Shown: piece by piece, positions 1 to 5,065 of the stretch
Layout: each line of letters starts with the position of its first letter
How positions within the stretch are numbered: position 1 is the first letter of the stretch
From: Chloroflexota bacterium
GTDB taxonomy: Bacteria; Chloroflexota; Anaerolineae; Anaerolineales; DRKV01
Length of the DNA: 5,977 nt
Assembly (NCBI GenBank): GCA_011051635.1
Contig: DRKV01000256.1
Span: 1 to 5,977, forward strand
Direction: 5' to 3'
Translations under genes and position numbers: made by a program
Notes under the pieces: model-generated
Seen by the model: only the letters and a program-made list of their open reading frames with translations
Database searches by the model: none
Told to the model about the DNA's origin: nothing

Positions 1-47
1 CTCCCCTCTCTCCCCTCCCCCTGAGGGGGAGGGGCTGGGGGTGGGGG
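1..47. repeat. C/G-rich palindromic repeat inside the [2Fe-2S] subunit gene
   Basis: Positions 12-21 (CCCCTCCCCC) and 25-34 (GGGGGAGGGG) are perfect 10-bp inverted arms around a 3-nt loop (TGA). Further C/T- and G-rich tracts flank them out to the left edge and to about 47. On the minus strand it reads in frame as PTPSPSPSGGGERGE, a low-complexity peptide with no counterpart in this enzyme family. Similar palindromes translating to PSPS-GGGE-like peptides are, from general experience, common as dispersed elements in GC-rich bacterial genomes. Only one copy is in this window, so its repeated nature is inferred. Confidence 0.55.
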
Positions 48-279
48 CGCGGGAAAGCCCCTCAATCGTGACCACTTCCTTGCCCGCGGCTTTGGCGGCA
101 GGGAAGGTGCAGGAGAGTACCGGCTCGCCGTCTATCCAGACGGTGCAGGCTCCGCATTCGGCTTCCTGACAGGCGATTTTCGTCCCCGTCAGCCCCAGGC
201 GCTCGCGCAGCAGGTCGGCCAGCATTTCGCCGGGAATAGGTTCAATTTCAATCGGTTTTCCGTTGATGGTGAGGTTCAT
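1..279 (-). CDS. [2Fe-2S]-binding small subunit of a molybdenum hydroxylase (xanthine/CO dehydrogenase type), C-terminus beyond window
   Basis: This is the N-terminal 93 codons of an iron-sulfur subunit that passes electrons from a molybdopterin site to the FAD subunit encoded just upstream. The start ATG (277-279) has a GGAG Shine-Dalgarno at 287-290, 7 nt away. The protein begins MNLTINGKPIEIEP and shows the plant-type ferredoxin signature GTKIACQEAECGACTV, with cluster ligands Cys37, Cys42, Cys45 and Cys57. In this family a second, helical [2Fe-2S] domain with a CGFCTPG motif should follow, but the sequence leaves the window first. After residue 76 the normal sequence is replaced by RAPTPSPSPSGGGERGE, encoded by a C/G-rich palindrome that looks like an inserted repeat. 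The frame stays open to the edge, so whether the gene continues intact or is ended by the repeat cannot be seen. The physiological substrate (xanthine, CO, nicotinate, aldehyde or other) cannot be told from this subunit. Confidence 0.9.
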   Translation of the reverse strand, partial: MNLTINGKPIEIEPIPGEMLADLLRERLGLTGTKIACQEAECGACTVWIDGEPVLSCTFPAAKAAGKEVVTIEGLSRAPTPSPSPSGGGERGE

Positions 280-291
280 GGTTCGTCTCCG

Positions 292-396
292 GGGAACAGG
301 GATTGGGATTAGGGATTGGGGTTGCTTCTTCCCTGCTCCCTGGTCGCTAATCCCTGCTCCCTAATCCCTGTTCACTATTCACTGTTCCCCGCTCCC
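292..396. repeat. Heptamer array A (GGGANNA family) with inverted arm
   Basis: On the plus strand, positions 292-324 hold GGGAACA, GGGATT, GGGATTA, GGGATTG and GGGTTG units. From 327 to 396 the minus strand carries ten uninterrupted 7-bp units, including GGGAGCG, GGGAACA, GTGAATA, GTGAACA, GGGATTA, GGGAGCA and GCGACCA. The two blocks are complementary in style, so the whole region can fold as a long imperfect hairpin. The array fills the gap between the FAD and [2Fe-2S] subunit genes and also supplies the last 15 codons and the stop of the FAD gene. Five G-runs at 291-321 are spaced by 3-4 nt, which fits a G-quadruplex on the plus strand. It lacks a T-tract, so it is not an obvious intrinsic terminator. 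Confidence 0.88.
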
Positions 397-1249
397 ACGC
401 AGCGGTCAATGCCTCGCGCAACAACACCCCCACCACACGCTGCCTGTACTCCTTCGTCGCCCGGTGGCGGCTGGTGCGGAAGCGGGCCTGTTCCAAAACG
501 GCCTCGTGCGCCCGGCGAAGATTCTCTTCGGTGAGCATCTGCCCGCGCAGGGCATCTTCGGCCTCCGTCATGCGGCGGATGACCGGGCCGGAGGGGCCAA
601 TTGCGATGCGGACATCGGCAATCCGCTCGCCCTCGCGGCGCAGCCAGACGGCCACGTTCAGGATGGCGACGGCTACTCCCTGGGGGCGCATCACCCGCCG
701 GAAGGCGGAGGCTTCGCCCGGCCCCTTCAAGGGCAGGCTGAACCCCAGGAGCACCTCATCCGCCGCGAGGGTGTTCTGCGTCACCCCGCGGTACAGGGAG
801 GGTAGGGGAGCGCGGCGCGTCCCCGCGGGGGAGGCAATCTCCGCCACGGCATCCAGAGCGGTTAGAGCGATGGCTCCATCTGCGGCGGGGAGGGCGTGCG
901 CCACGTTGCCGCCCAGAGTTGCGACGTTACGCACCTGCGGACCGCCAATCAGGGAGGCCGCTTCGCTCAAGGCCTGGGCATGTTCGTGAACAAGGGGGGA
1001 CGCGGCGACGCGGCTGACAGGTTCCGCCGCGCCGATGAAGAGATGTCCATCCCGAATTTCAATTCCCCGCATTTCGGGTATGGCAGAGACGTCAACCAGC
1101 GTGTGGACGGGGGCGTGTTTGCCCTGCTGCAATTCCAGCAACAGGTCGGTGCCCCCGGCGACCACGCGCACCGGAGCAGGGGATTCCCGCAGGGCGCGCA
1201 AAGCATCGGAGAGGGAAGAGGGGGTTAGATAGTTTGTCCAAATTTTCAT
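347..1249 (-). CDS. FAD-binding subunit of a molybdenum hydroxylase (xanthine/CO dehydrogenase medium subunit)
   Basis: This flavoprotein subunit (300 aa from the chosen ATG) takes electrons from the [2Fe-2S] subunit and passes them to NAD or another acceptor. The N-terminal FAD_binding_5 domain shows the VVAGGTDLLLE motif (GGTD at residues 32-35) and the second FAD motif IGGPQVRNVATLGGNVAHALPAAD (residues 101-124, here broken only by usual substitutions). A CO_deh_flav_C-like region follows (residues about 165-280). Length matches the family's usual 280-300 aa. ATG at 1247-1249 (MKIWTNYLTP) is preferred because homologues begin near this point. A GTG at 1274-1276 would add MPPSGRLSA, and neither start has a clear Shine-Dalgarno. 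The last 15 residues (ERGTVNSEQGLGSRD) and the TAG stop are encoded by the 7-bp repeat array. It is the first gene seen of its operon, with the [2Fe-2S] gene 67 nt downstream. Confidence 0.93.
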   Translation of the reverse strand: MKIWTNYLTPSSLSDALRALRESPAPVRVVAGGTDLLLELQQGKHAPVHTLVDVSAIPEMRGIEIRDGHLFIGAAEPVSRVAASPLVHEHAQALSEAASLIGGPQVRNVATLGGNVAHALPAADGAIALTALDAVAEIASPAGTRRAPLPSLYRGVTQNTLAADEVLLGFSLPLKGPGEASAFRRVMRPQGVAVAILNVAVWLRREGERIADVRIAIGPSGPVIRRMTEAEDALRGQMLTEENLRRAHEAVLEQARFRTSRHRATKEYRQRVVGVLLREALTAAWERGTVNSEQGLGSRD

Positions 1250-1287
1250 AGCGGATAGGCGACCGGATGGCGGCACTTTTCGTTGGA

Positions 1288-1395
1288 GGTAGTCAGGTAG
1301 TCAGGTAGTCAGATAGTCAGATAGTCGGATGGTCAGGTAGTCAGACGGACTGCGCGACTACCTGACTACTCGACCAGGCGACTACGCGACTAACC
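1288..1395. repeat. Octamer array C (GGTAGTCA family), direct block plus inverted block
   Basis: Seven contiguous 8-bp units lie at 1288-1343 (three GGTAGTCA, then GATAGTCA, GATAGTCG, GATGGTCA and GGTAGTCA). After a 4-nt gap, six inverted 8-bp units lie at 1348-1395 (GACTGCGC, GACTACCT, GACTACTC, GACCAGGC, GACTACGC, GACTAACC). The two blocks are complementary, so the region can form a hairpin of roughly 50 bp per arm with mismatches. It lies about 40 bp upstream of the FAD-subunit start, where that operon's promoter or leader would be expected. Confidence 0.9.
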
Positions 1396-1683
1396 CCAAC
1401 GCCGCCGCGGACTGAGTTTTGCCCGCGACGACCACCTATCGCGGCACTAATTGTAGCACGAAAACGGTTCCGCGAGCGTATAATGTGCGTCGAGGAACAC
1501 TCGCGTTTTGCGGAAAGGCGGCAAGAGGGCACGCTTTGGGTGCATCTGCCTTACGGGTAGGGCTGGAACCCTCACCCTGGGTTTCTCCAAGTCCGCTCTG
1601 CGAACTTCCCGCCCACCAGCGGGGGACTTTGGGCCCCCCGCGATAGCGGTAAATCCACATTTTCTGAGCGTTCCCTGCACCCT
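1396..1683. other. Gene-free divergent intergenic segment with several stem-loops
   Basis: No convincing gene is present: several frames on both strands are open only because of GC bias, and none has a Shine-Dalgarno or recognisable domain. Potential stem-loops follow one another: AAGGC (1515-1519) with GCCTT (1548-1552), enclosing GCAC (1529-1532) with GTGC (1540-1543); GGAACCC (1565-1571) with GGGTTTC (1579-1585), one G-U pair; and CAAGTCC (1588-1594) with GGACTTTG (1624-1631, one bulged T), enclosing CCCGC (1608-1612) with GCGGG (1619-1623). This could be an unrecognised small RNA, a structured leader of the peptidase gene, or a decayed dispersed repeat. It does not match the features I know of 6S, SRP, tmRNA or RNase P RNA. 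Confidence 0.35.
1479..1484 (+). promoter_or_regulatory. Candidate -10 box (TATAAT) before the stem-loop segment
   Basis: A perfect TATAAT lies about 30 nt upstream of the first stem-loop at 1515. No recognisable -35 hexamer is found at 16-18 bp spacing, so this is a weak promoter prediction. If real it would transcribe the structured segment and possibly the peptidase gene about 290 nt further on. Confidence 0.25.
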
Positions 1684-1713
1684 CATCTGCGTCTATCTGC
1701 GCGTATCTGTGGC
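1684..1713. repeat. Decamer tandem repeat (TATCTGCG-type), three units
   Basis: Three consecutive 10-bp units are visible: CATCTGCGTC, TATCTGCGCG and TATCTGTGGC. A period of 10 sets this apart from the 7- and 8-bp arrays elsewhere in the window. Similar ATCTGCGTCTATCTGCG-like strings recur between genes in many environmental bacterial genomes, from general experience. It sits immediately upstream of the TATAAT box at 1722. Confidence 0.6.
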
Positions 1714-1721
1714 AAAGCGAG

Positions 1722-1727
1722 TATAAT
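1722..1727 (+). promoter_or_regulatory. Candidate -10 box (TATAAT) for the M20 peptidase gene
   Basis: A perfect TATAAT lies 49 nt upstream of the peptidase ATG, which would give a leader of roughly 40 nt containing the AAAGGA Shine-Dalgarno at 1764-1768. The expected -35 position (about 1699-1704) falls inside the decamer repeat and does not resemble TTGACA, so the call rests on the -10 match and its location. Confidence 0.35.
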
Positions 1728-1776
1728 CTCCAGCGTTGCTATACACCGCATCTCATACCCCGAAAGGAATTTTCCC

Positions 1777-3156
1777 ATGCCCAACCGCGAACAAGCCCTG
1801 GCTTTTGCCCACGAGAACCGGGCGCGCTTTCTGGAAGATTTGAAAGCCATCTGCGCCATTCCCTCTATCTCCACCAGCGCCGAGTACAAGGATGAGGTGC
1901 GCCGCGCCGCCGAATGGGTGGCCGCCCACATGCAGAAAATCGGCCTGGAAAACGTCTCTGTGATGGATACCCCCGGCCACCCCGTCGTGTACGGCGAGTG
2001 GCTGCACGCCGGAGCGGACGCGCCCACCGTACTGGTCTACGGGCACTACGATGTCCAGCCCGCCGACCCCCTCGACCTGTGGGAGACGCCCCCCTTCGAA
2101 CCGACCGTGCGCGGCGAGAGAATCTACGCCCGCGGCGCGACCGACATGAAGGGGCAGGTGATGGCCTCTCTGGACGCCGCCGAGGCCGTTCTCCGCAGCG
2201 GAGGCGCGCCCGTAAACCTCAAATTTTTCATCGAGGGCGAGGAGGAAGTCGGCTCGCTCCACCTGGGGAAGTTCATCGCCGACCACAAAGACCTGCTCTC
2301 CTGTGACGTGGCTCTCAACCCCGATACGGGGATGCTGGCCCCCGACATCCCCACGATTACCTACGCCTTGCGGGGACTGGCCTACTTCGAGTTGAAGGTC
2401 TACGGCCCCAAGAGCGACCTGCACTCCGGCGTCTTCGGTGGGGTGGTGCACAACCCGGCCCAGGTGATTTGCGAGTTGATTGCCGGGATGCACGACGCCG
2501 ACGGGCGCGTCACCCTGCCGGGCTTCTACGACAAAGTGCTGCCTCTGGAGGAGGCCGAGCGCGCCGAACTGGCCCGCCTGCCGATGACGGAAGCCTTCTA
2601 CCTGGAGAAGAGCGGCGCGCCCGCCCTGTGGGGCGAGAAAGGCTACACCCCCGTAGAGCGCACCGGCGCGCGTCCCACCCTGGAAATCAACGGGCTGTAC
2701 TCCGGCTTCATCGGCGAAGGCGCCAAGACGGTGCTCCCCGCTTACGCGATGGCGAAAATCTCCTGCCGTCTGGTCCCCAATCAGGACCCGGCTGACGTGG
2801 AAGGACAAGTGCGCGCCTATCTGGAAGCCAACGCCCCGAAAACCGTCACCTGGGAGTTGAAATCCTTCCCCGGCGCGCCGGCTTCTCTCTCCCGCATCGA
2901 TTCTGCGGGAGTGCAGGCCCTCGCCAAAGCGCAAGAGACCGTTTGGGGCAAGCGCCCGGTCTTCAAACGCGAGGGCGGTTCCGTCCCCGTGGTGGGCGAC
3001 ATCCAGAACATCCTCGGCGTGGACGTGGTCAACACCGGCTTTGCTCTTCCCGATGACCATCTGCACGCCCCCAACGAATCCCTCCATTTGCCCACGTGGT
3101 ACAAGGGCATTGAGGCGTTGACACATTTCTTCTTTGAGATAGGGAGCAGGGATTAG
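1777..3156 (+). CDS. M20 family metallopeptidase, dipeptidase/carnosinase-like
   Basis: This is a full-length 459-aa cytoplasmic di-zinc hydrolase with no signal peptide. The M20 active site is complete: His90 and Asp92 in GHYDVQP, bridging Asp123 in GATDMKG, base Glu156 and ligand Glu157 in IEGEEEVGS, Asp183 in LNPDTG, His216 in the dimerisation-domain motif SDLHSGVFGG, and His430 in DDHLHAPNE. Roles are assigned by alignment from memory to the carnosinase (CNDP) and CPG2 branches. Length and the LHSGVFGG motif favour the dipeptidase branch over ArgE or DapE, but the exact substrate is not evident. The ATG has an AAAGGA Shine-Dalgarno 8 nt upstream. The final codons GGG AGC AGG GAT TAG come from the heptamer repeat that begins at 3142, so the native end was probably just after THFFFEI. 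It is the first gene of the plus-strand group. The 102-nt gap to the next gene is almost all repeat. Confidence 0.95.
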   Translation: MPNREQALAFAHENRARFLEDLKAICAIPSISTSAEYKDEVRRAAEWVAAHMQKIGLENVSVMDTPGHPVVYGEWLHAGADAPTVLVYGHYDVQPADPLDLWETPPFEPTVRGERIYARGATDMKGQVMASLDAAEAVLRSGGAPVNLKFFIEGEEEVGSLHLGKFIADHKDLLSCDVALNPDTGMLAPDIPTITYALRGLAYFELKVYGPKSDLHSGVFGGVVHNPAQVICELIAGMHDADGRVTLPGFYDKVLPLEEAERAELARLPMTEAFYLEKSGAPALWGEKGYTPVERTGARPTLEINGLYSGFIGEGAKTVLPAYAMAKISCRLVPNQDPADVEGQVRAYLEANAPKTVTWELKSFPGAPASLSRIDSAGVQALAKAQETVWGKRPVFKREGGSVPVVGDIQNILGVDVVNTGFALPDDHLHAPNESLHLPTWYKGIEALTHFFFEIGSRD

Positions 3157-3255
3157 GGAGCAGGGAACAGGGATTAGGCAATCCGGTTCCCAGTTCCAAT
3201 CCCCAATCCCCAGTCCCTAATCTCCCAATCCCCAGTCCCTAATCCCCCATCCCTG
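3142..3255. repeat. Heptamer array B (GGGANNA family) with inverted arm
   Basis: Plus-strand units GGGAGCA (3142-3148), GGGATTA, GGGAGCA, GGGAACA and GGGATTA (ending 3176) are contiguous. From about 3186 to 3255 the same family occurs on the minus strand as GGGATTG, GGGACTG and GGGATTA units. This block includes an exact 20-bp duplication (3203-3222 and 3225-3244). It overlaps the peptidase stop codon and ends 3 nt before the DUF1385 start codon, so it occupies the whole intergenic gap. Five GGG runs separated by exactly 4 nt (3142-3172) match the G-quadruplex consensus on the coding strand. The sense and antisense blocks could instead pair as a hairpin. Confidence 0.92.
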
Positions 3256-3258
3256 ACC

Positions 3259-4137
3259 ATGGAAAAACTCCCTTCTTACGGCGGACAGGCCCTCATCGAG
3301 GGCGTGATGATGCGCGGCGGAAACGCCGTGGCGATGGCGATGCGCGCCCCCGACAAGCAAATCGTCATCAAAACCGAACCCCTGGGCGGAATCTACAAGA
3401 GCCGCCTGACGAAAATCCCCTTCTTGCGCGGCTTGGTCGTCCTGTGGGACGCCCTCGGCCTGGGGATGCGCGCCCTGACCATCTCGGCCAACCTGCAAAC
3501 CGGCGAGGACGAGCAACTCGAAGGCCCGGCCCTCTACGGGACGATGGCCTTTTCGCTGGCGCTGGGAGTGGCGCTGTTCTTCCTCCTGCCGGCCTGGGGG
3601 GGAGACCTGAGCGAGAAGTACCTGCATCTCTCCCACTGGGGGGCCAACCTGGTGGAGGGCCTCGTCCGCCTGGTCATCCTGGTGGGCTACATCTGGGGCA
3701 TCGGGCAGATGGAGGAGATTGAACGCGTCTTCGCCTACCACGGCGCGGAGCACAAGACCATCAATGCCTTCGAGGACGGGGCGGAACTCGTCCCCGAAGT
3801 GGTGGCGCGTTACTCGCTGGAGCATCCCCGCTGCGGGACGGCCTTCTTGCTCAACATCGTCGTGCTTTCCATTCTGCTCTTTTCGCTGCTCGGCCCCCAG
3901 CCGCTTCTGTGGAAACTGGTCAGCCGCCTTTTGCTGCTCCCCGTGCTGGCGGGCATCACCTACGAATACCAGCGCTGGACGGCCAACAACCTTGATAAGG
4001 GCTGGGTGCGCGCCCTCATCAAGCCCAGTCTGGCCTTGCAGCACCTGACCACCCGCGAACCATCGCTGGACATCCTCGAAGTAGGCATCGCGGCTTTCAA
4101 TGCCATGCGCGCCGCCGAGCGGGAGGTCGTGCTTTAG
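3259..4137 (+). CDS. DUF1385 family integral membrane protein (YqhQ-like)
   Basis: This is a 292-aa multi-pass membrane protein of a widespread family whose biochemical function is not established; it is sometimes annotated as a predicted metal-dependent enzyme. The diagnostic N-terminus YGGQALIEGVMMRGG (residues 7-21) fixes the start at 3259. Hydrophobic segments lie near 95-113, 131-149, 195-212 and 216-235. The conserved polar motifs YHGAEHKTINAFE (160-172; His161, Glu164, His165) and HPRCGTAF (189-196; His189, Cys192) lie between the second and third segments and could bind a metal, as inferred from their conservation. The 20 nt before the ATG are C/T-rich repeat sequence with no Shine-Dalgarno, so initiation may be weak, leaderless or dependent on upstream translation. 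The phosphodiester glycosidase gene follows after 8 nt. Confidence 0.92.
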   Translation: MEKLPSYGGQALIEGVMMRGGNAVAMAMRAPDKQIVIKTEPLGGIYKSRLTKIPFLRGLVVLWDALGLGMRALTISANLQTGEDEQLEGPALYGTMAFSLALGVALFFLLPAWGGDLSEKYLHLSHWGANLVEGLVRLVILVGYIWGIGQMEEIERVFAYHGAEHKTINAFEDGAELVPEVVARYSLEHPRCGTAFLLNIVVLSILLFSLLGPQPLLWKLVSRLLLLPVLAGITYEYQRWTANNLDKGWVRALIKPSLALQHLTTREPSLDILEVGIAAFNAMRAAEREVVL

Positions 4138-4145
4138 CCTCCCCG
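4119..4145 (+). promoter_or_regulatory. Stop/start junction hairpin that may couple DUF1385 and glycosidase translation
   Basis: GGGAGG (4121-4126) is perfectly complementary to CCTCCC (4138-4143). The 11-nt loop contains the DUF1385 stop codon TAG (4135-4137), and the glycosidase ATG follows at 4146. The only Shine-Dalgarno-like sequence near this start is the GGGAGG in the stem, 19 nt away in linear distance. A ribosome finishing DUF1385 would open the stem. The coupling role is inferred. Confidence 0.35.
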
Positions 4146-5012
4146 ATGCGTAGAAAATGGGTTCTGGGCTGTGGAGGGGCGCTGCTGGCCGCCTGCTGTG
4201 TGCTGGCAGCCGCGCTGCTCTGGCCGCGTTTCCGTCCGCAGCCCCGCCCCGTTGCGGCGGAACGCCTTTTTGAGGGGGTCACTTACGCCCGACGGGTGAC
4301 GAACACTCCCCGCCCCCTGGTGGTACACGTTGTTACGGTGGATACCCGCGCCGAGGGTATCGCCTTTTTGGTGACCCCCGGCGACCCGAAGGCGGATTTG
4401 CCTTTGCAGGCGCACACCACCTCGCAGTTTGTGCGCGATTTTGGGGTGCAACTCGCCGTCAACGGAGACGGCTTCACCCCCTGGAGCGGGCGCGGCTTTT
4501 GGGATGAGTACCCCCGTCCGGGCGACCCGGTCGCCCCCATCGGCTTCGCGGCCTCTCAGGGGGTGGTCTACTCCCAGGATACCGATTCCGAACCCACCCT
4601 GTATTTGGGGCGCAACAATCAAATCAGTTTCGAGCGCCCCGTGGGAGCGGTCTACAACGCCGTCTCCGGCAATGCGTGGCTGGTGCGCCGCGGCCAGGCG
4701 TTGCCGCTGGAAGCCGGAGCACCGGCCCCCCGCACGGCGGTCGGCCTGAGCAAGAACGGACGCTACCTGTACCTGGTGGTTGTGGACGGGCGGCAGGCGG
4801 GCTACAGCGAGGGGATGACCCTCCCCGAATTGGCCGCTCTCCTGGTGGAACTGGGCGCACAGGAGGCCATCAACCTGGACGGGGGCGGCTCCTCCACGCT
4901 GGCGCGGGCCGGAATGCTCAAGCCGGTGGTGCTCAACAGCCCCATCCACCGCAACCGACCGGGGCGGGAGAGGCCGGTCGGCAACCACCTGGGGGTCTTC
5001 GCAAAACCGTAG
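4146..5012 (+). CDS. Membrane-anchored phosphodiester glycosidase family protein (NAGPA/DUF2233 domain)
   Basis: This 288-aa protein has an N-terminal hydrophobic segment (residues about 6-26 after MRRKW) that acts as a signal anchor or signal peptide, so the domain should be outside the cytoplasm. The NAGPA-like domain spans roughly residues 55-285. It includes LAVNGDGF (103-110; the family usually has a similar AxNGxFF), PRTAVGLSKNGRYLYLVVVDGR (about 195-216), GYSEGMTLPELAALL (219-233) and the strongly diagnostic AINLDGGGSSTL (241-252; Asn243, Asp245). Relatives cleave N-acetylglucosamine-phosphodiester bonds, but many bacterial members are uncharacterised, so the substrate here (wall glycan, teichoic-type polymer or other phosphodiester) is unknown. 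LLAAC17 would fit a lipobox, but the hydrophobic stretch continues past the cysteine, which favours a plain membrane anchor. It lies 8 nt after the DUF1385 gene and is probably in the same transcript. Confidence 0.9.
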   Translation: MRRKWVLGCGGALLAACCVLAAALLWPRFRPQPRPVAAERLFEGVTYARRVTNTPRPLVVHVVTVDTRAEGIAFLVTPGDPKADLPLQAHTTSQFVRDFGVQLAVNGDGFTPWSGRGFWDEYPRPGDPVAPIGFAASQGVVYSQDTDSEPTLYLGRNNQISFERPVGAVYNAVSGNAWLVRRGQALPLEAGAPAPRTAVGLSKNGRYLYLVVVDGRQAGYSEGMTLPELAALLVELGAQEAINLDGGGSSTLARAGMLKPVVLNSPIHRNRPGRERPVGNHLGVFAKP

Positions 5013-5065
5013 GAGGAAGTTCCCGCGGAGGGGCGCAAATCAGCGGGCATCATCGGCAGGCGGCG

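Noticed and set aside
1250..1276. GTG start adding nine residues to the FAD subunit
   Set aside because: Homologues begin near MKIWTNYLTP and nothing resembling a ribosome-binding site precedes the GTG. It is not fully excluded, since the ATG also lacks a clear one.
1288..1395. CRISPR array
   Set aside because: Units are 8 bp, contiguous and without unique spacers, and no cas gene is present. The same holds for the 7-bp arrays.
1508..1726. Plus-strand open frame of 72 codons in the large intergenic region
   Set aside because: No Shine-Dalgarno; its end is encoded by the decamer repeat; the segment is open in several frames on both strands, so the openness is compositional.
1753..3126. Long minus-strand open frame (457 codons) opposite the M20 peptidase gene
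   Set aside because: It mirrors a gene with complete M20 catalytic motifs, and its translation has no recognisable domain. Long antisense frames are expected in GC-rich genes.
3142..3255. Intrinsic terminator between the peptidase and DUF1385 genes
   Set aside because: The arms can pair but no U-tract follows the stem. The structure is better described as an inverted tandem array.
3217..4044. Minus-strand open frame (275 codons) opposite the DUF1385 gene
   Set aside because: Composition (many Gln, His, Gly, Asp) is typical of an antisense shadow. The plus strand has the YGGQALIEGVMMRGG and YHGAEHKT family motifs.
4158..4196. Lipoprotein signal (LLAAC) in the glycosidase protein
   Set aside because: The pattern fits, but the hydrophobic stretch continues for eight or more residues past the cysteine, which favours an ordinary transmembrane anchor. 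It is left as an alternative only.
4134..4988. Minus-strand open frame (284 codons) opposite the phosphodiester glycosidase gene
   Set aside because: Shadow of a well-supported gene with the INLDGGGSST motif. No domain or ribosome-binding site.
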